From NCBI GenBank assembly GCA_023145185.1, contig JAGLEG010000585.1, forward strand, positions 1 through 6,376: DNA of 6,376 nucleotides. Reading direction: 5' to 3'. Both the position numbers and the translations under genes were made by a program. Each line of letters opens with the position of its first letter. Position 1 is the first letter of the stretch. The notes beneath the pieces are model-generated. The model ran no database searches. It was not told the DNA's origin and was given only the letters and a program-made list of their open reading frames with translations. Shown here one piece after another: positions 6,015-6,376 of this stretch. This DNA is from Thermoplasmata archaeon (lineage in GTDB: Archaea > Thermoplasmatota > Penumbrarchaeia > Penumbrarchaeales > Penumbrarchaeaceae).

Positions 6015-6069
6015 AAACTGTCAAGTATATCCGACAAAAAACAGTAAAACTGTCAAGTATATTCGACAA
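6015..6069. promoter_or_regulatory. Two tandem 23-bp repeats, each a dyad-symmetric operator-like site
   Basis: The 23-bp copies at 6015-6037 and 6047-6069 differ at one base. Each contains an 18-bp imperfect palindrome of form TGTCRRRTATAYYYGACA (6019-6036 and 6051-6068), with perfect TGTC/GACA arms and a TATA core. Their centres are 32 bp apart, about three helical turns, so two bound dimers would lie on the same face. The second copy ends one base before the ATPase TATA box, covering the region where BRE/TFB contacts occur. The spacing is not a multiple of three, which argues against a coding repeat. A transcription factor binding site for the ATPase and possibly the radical SAM gene is inferred. 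Confidence 0.6.
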
Positions 6070-6070
6070 G

Positions 6071-6078
6071 TATTTAAA
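6071..6078 (+). promoter_or_regulatory. TATA box of the ATPase gene
   Basis: TATTTAAA is centred 26-27 bases before ATG 6101 with no ribosome binding site between them, the classic arrangement of a leaderless archaeal transcript. It is immediately adjacent to the second operator-like repeat. Confidence 0.65.
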
Positions 6079-6100
6079 GAAAGGTCCATATTATACATTG

Positions 6101-6376
6101 ATGATAGACATCCTGTACGATTGGAACCCATGGTGGGAGGAGAAGGAGAATATCTCCGCATTGAAAGGGATCGAACGGACCGGTTACCTCAACACCCTGA
6201 TGGATCTGATGGAAAAAAGACATATAATCTCCATAAGTGGAATTCGAAGAGGCGGAAAGACCACGCTGATGTATCAGACAATAAACAGGTTGATGGAGGA
6301 TGTGATCCCCCAGAATATATGTTATATCAACCTGGATGATGAAAGATTGACAGGATCTGAGGATCCCCTGGAACAG
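6101..6376 (+). CDS. Archaeal P-loop ATPase (AAA_14-like), N-terminal part (runs off window)
   Basis: The first 92 residues of an ATPase run off the right edge with no stop. The Walker A motif is G47-I-R-R-G-G-K53-T54-T55, preceded by a hydrophobic strand (HIISIS). The N-terminal DWNPWW segment and the GIRRGGKTT loop are typical, by memory, of the large archaeal/bacterial AAA_14 family (often paired with a DUF4143 C-terminal domain), whose roles are poorly known. Walker B and the C-terminal domain lie outside the window. The frame is open upstream to ATGs at 5957 and 5930 without a stop, but ATG 6101 is chosen because a TATA box sits 26-27 bases before it and the upstream stretch holds the tandem repeats. 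Codons here (ATA, AAA, AGA) are slightly more A/T-rich than in the left-hand genes, which may hint at a separate history. Confidence 0.82.
   Translation, partial: MIDILYDWNPWWEEKENISALKGIERTGYLNTLMDLMEKRHIISISGIRRGGKTTLMYQTINRLMEDVIPQNICYINLDDERLTGSEDPLEQ

Overview
The window looks like a piece of an archaeal chromosome, most likely from the Thermoplasmatota or a related euryarchaeal group; the lineage is inferred and not proven. The support is as follows. Several genes have an A/T-only TATA-like box centred about 23-29 bases before the start codon with almost no leader, which is typical of archaeal leaderless transcription. Others carry GGTG-type ribosome binding sites. Codon use favours AGG, ATA, AAG and GAG. 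The window also holds a UbiA-family membrane prenyltransferase and an archaeal-style P-loop ATPase. No rRNA, tRNA, CRISPR array or insertion sequence was seen.

Left part (1-1566): the C-terminal phosphoribosyltransferase half of PurF (amidophosphoribosyltransferase, purine synthesis) enters from the left edge with its PRPP loop and Fe-S cysteines intact. It is followed, each behind its own promoter-like sequence, by an unrecognised 156-residue zinc-ribbon protein and a 59-residue small protein. The small gene converges on a metallo-beta-lactamase-fold enzyme of the glyoxalase II/persulfide dioxygenase type on the minus strand (1605-2216). A perfect 10-bp inverted repeat spans the two stop codons.

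Middle (2217-4869): a divergent intergenic region holds a palindromic TATA box, a GC-rich hairpin and a possible 15-codon leader ORF whose stop overlaps the ubiA-like start. Then come a UbiA-superfamily prenyltransferase and a MATE-family exporter, which has its own leaderless promoter.

Right part (4859-6376): a radical SAM enzyme with a textbook seven-cysteine SPASM domain, probably a peptide-modifying maturase, runs on the minus strand and overlaps the MATE gene tail-to-tail by 11 bp. It is divergent from an AAA-type ATPase that runs off the right edge. The intergenic DNA between them carries two near-identical 23-bp repeats, each dyad-symmetric and spaced 32 bp apart. The second ends directly beside the ATPase TATA box, which makes it the best regulatory candidate in the window.

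The genes do not form one obvious pathway. PurF, the MBL enzyme and UbiA are metabolic genes in mostly separate transcription units. The radical SAM/SPASM enzyme, the convergent MATE exporter and the divergent ATPase are the part most likely to hide something new, though no precursor peptide is visible.
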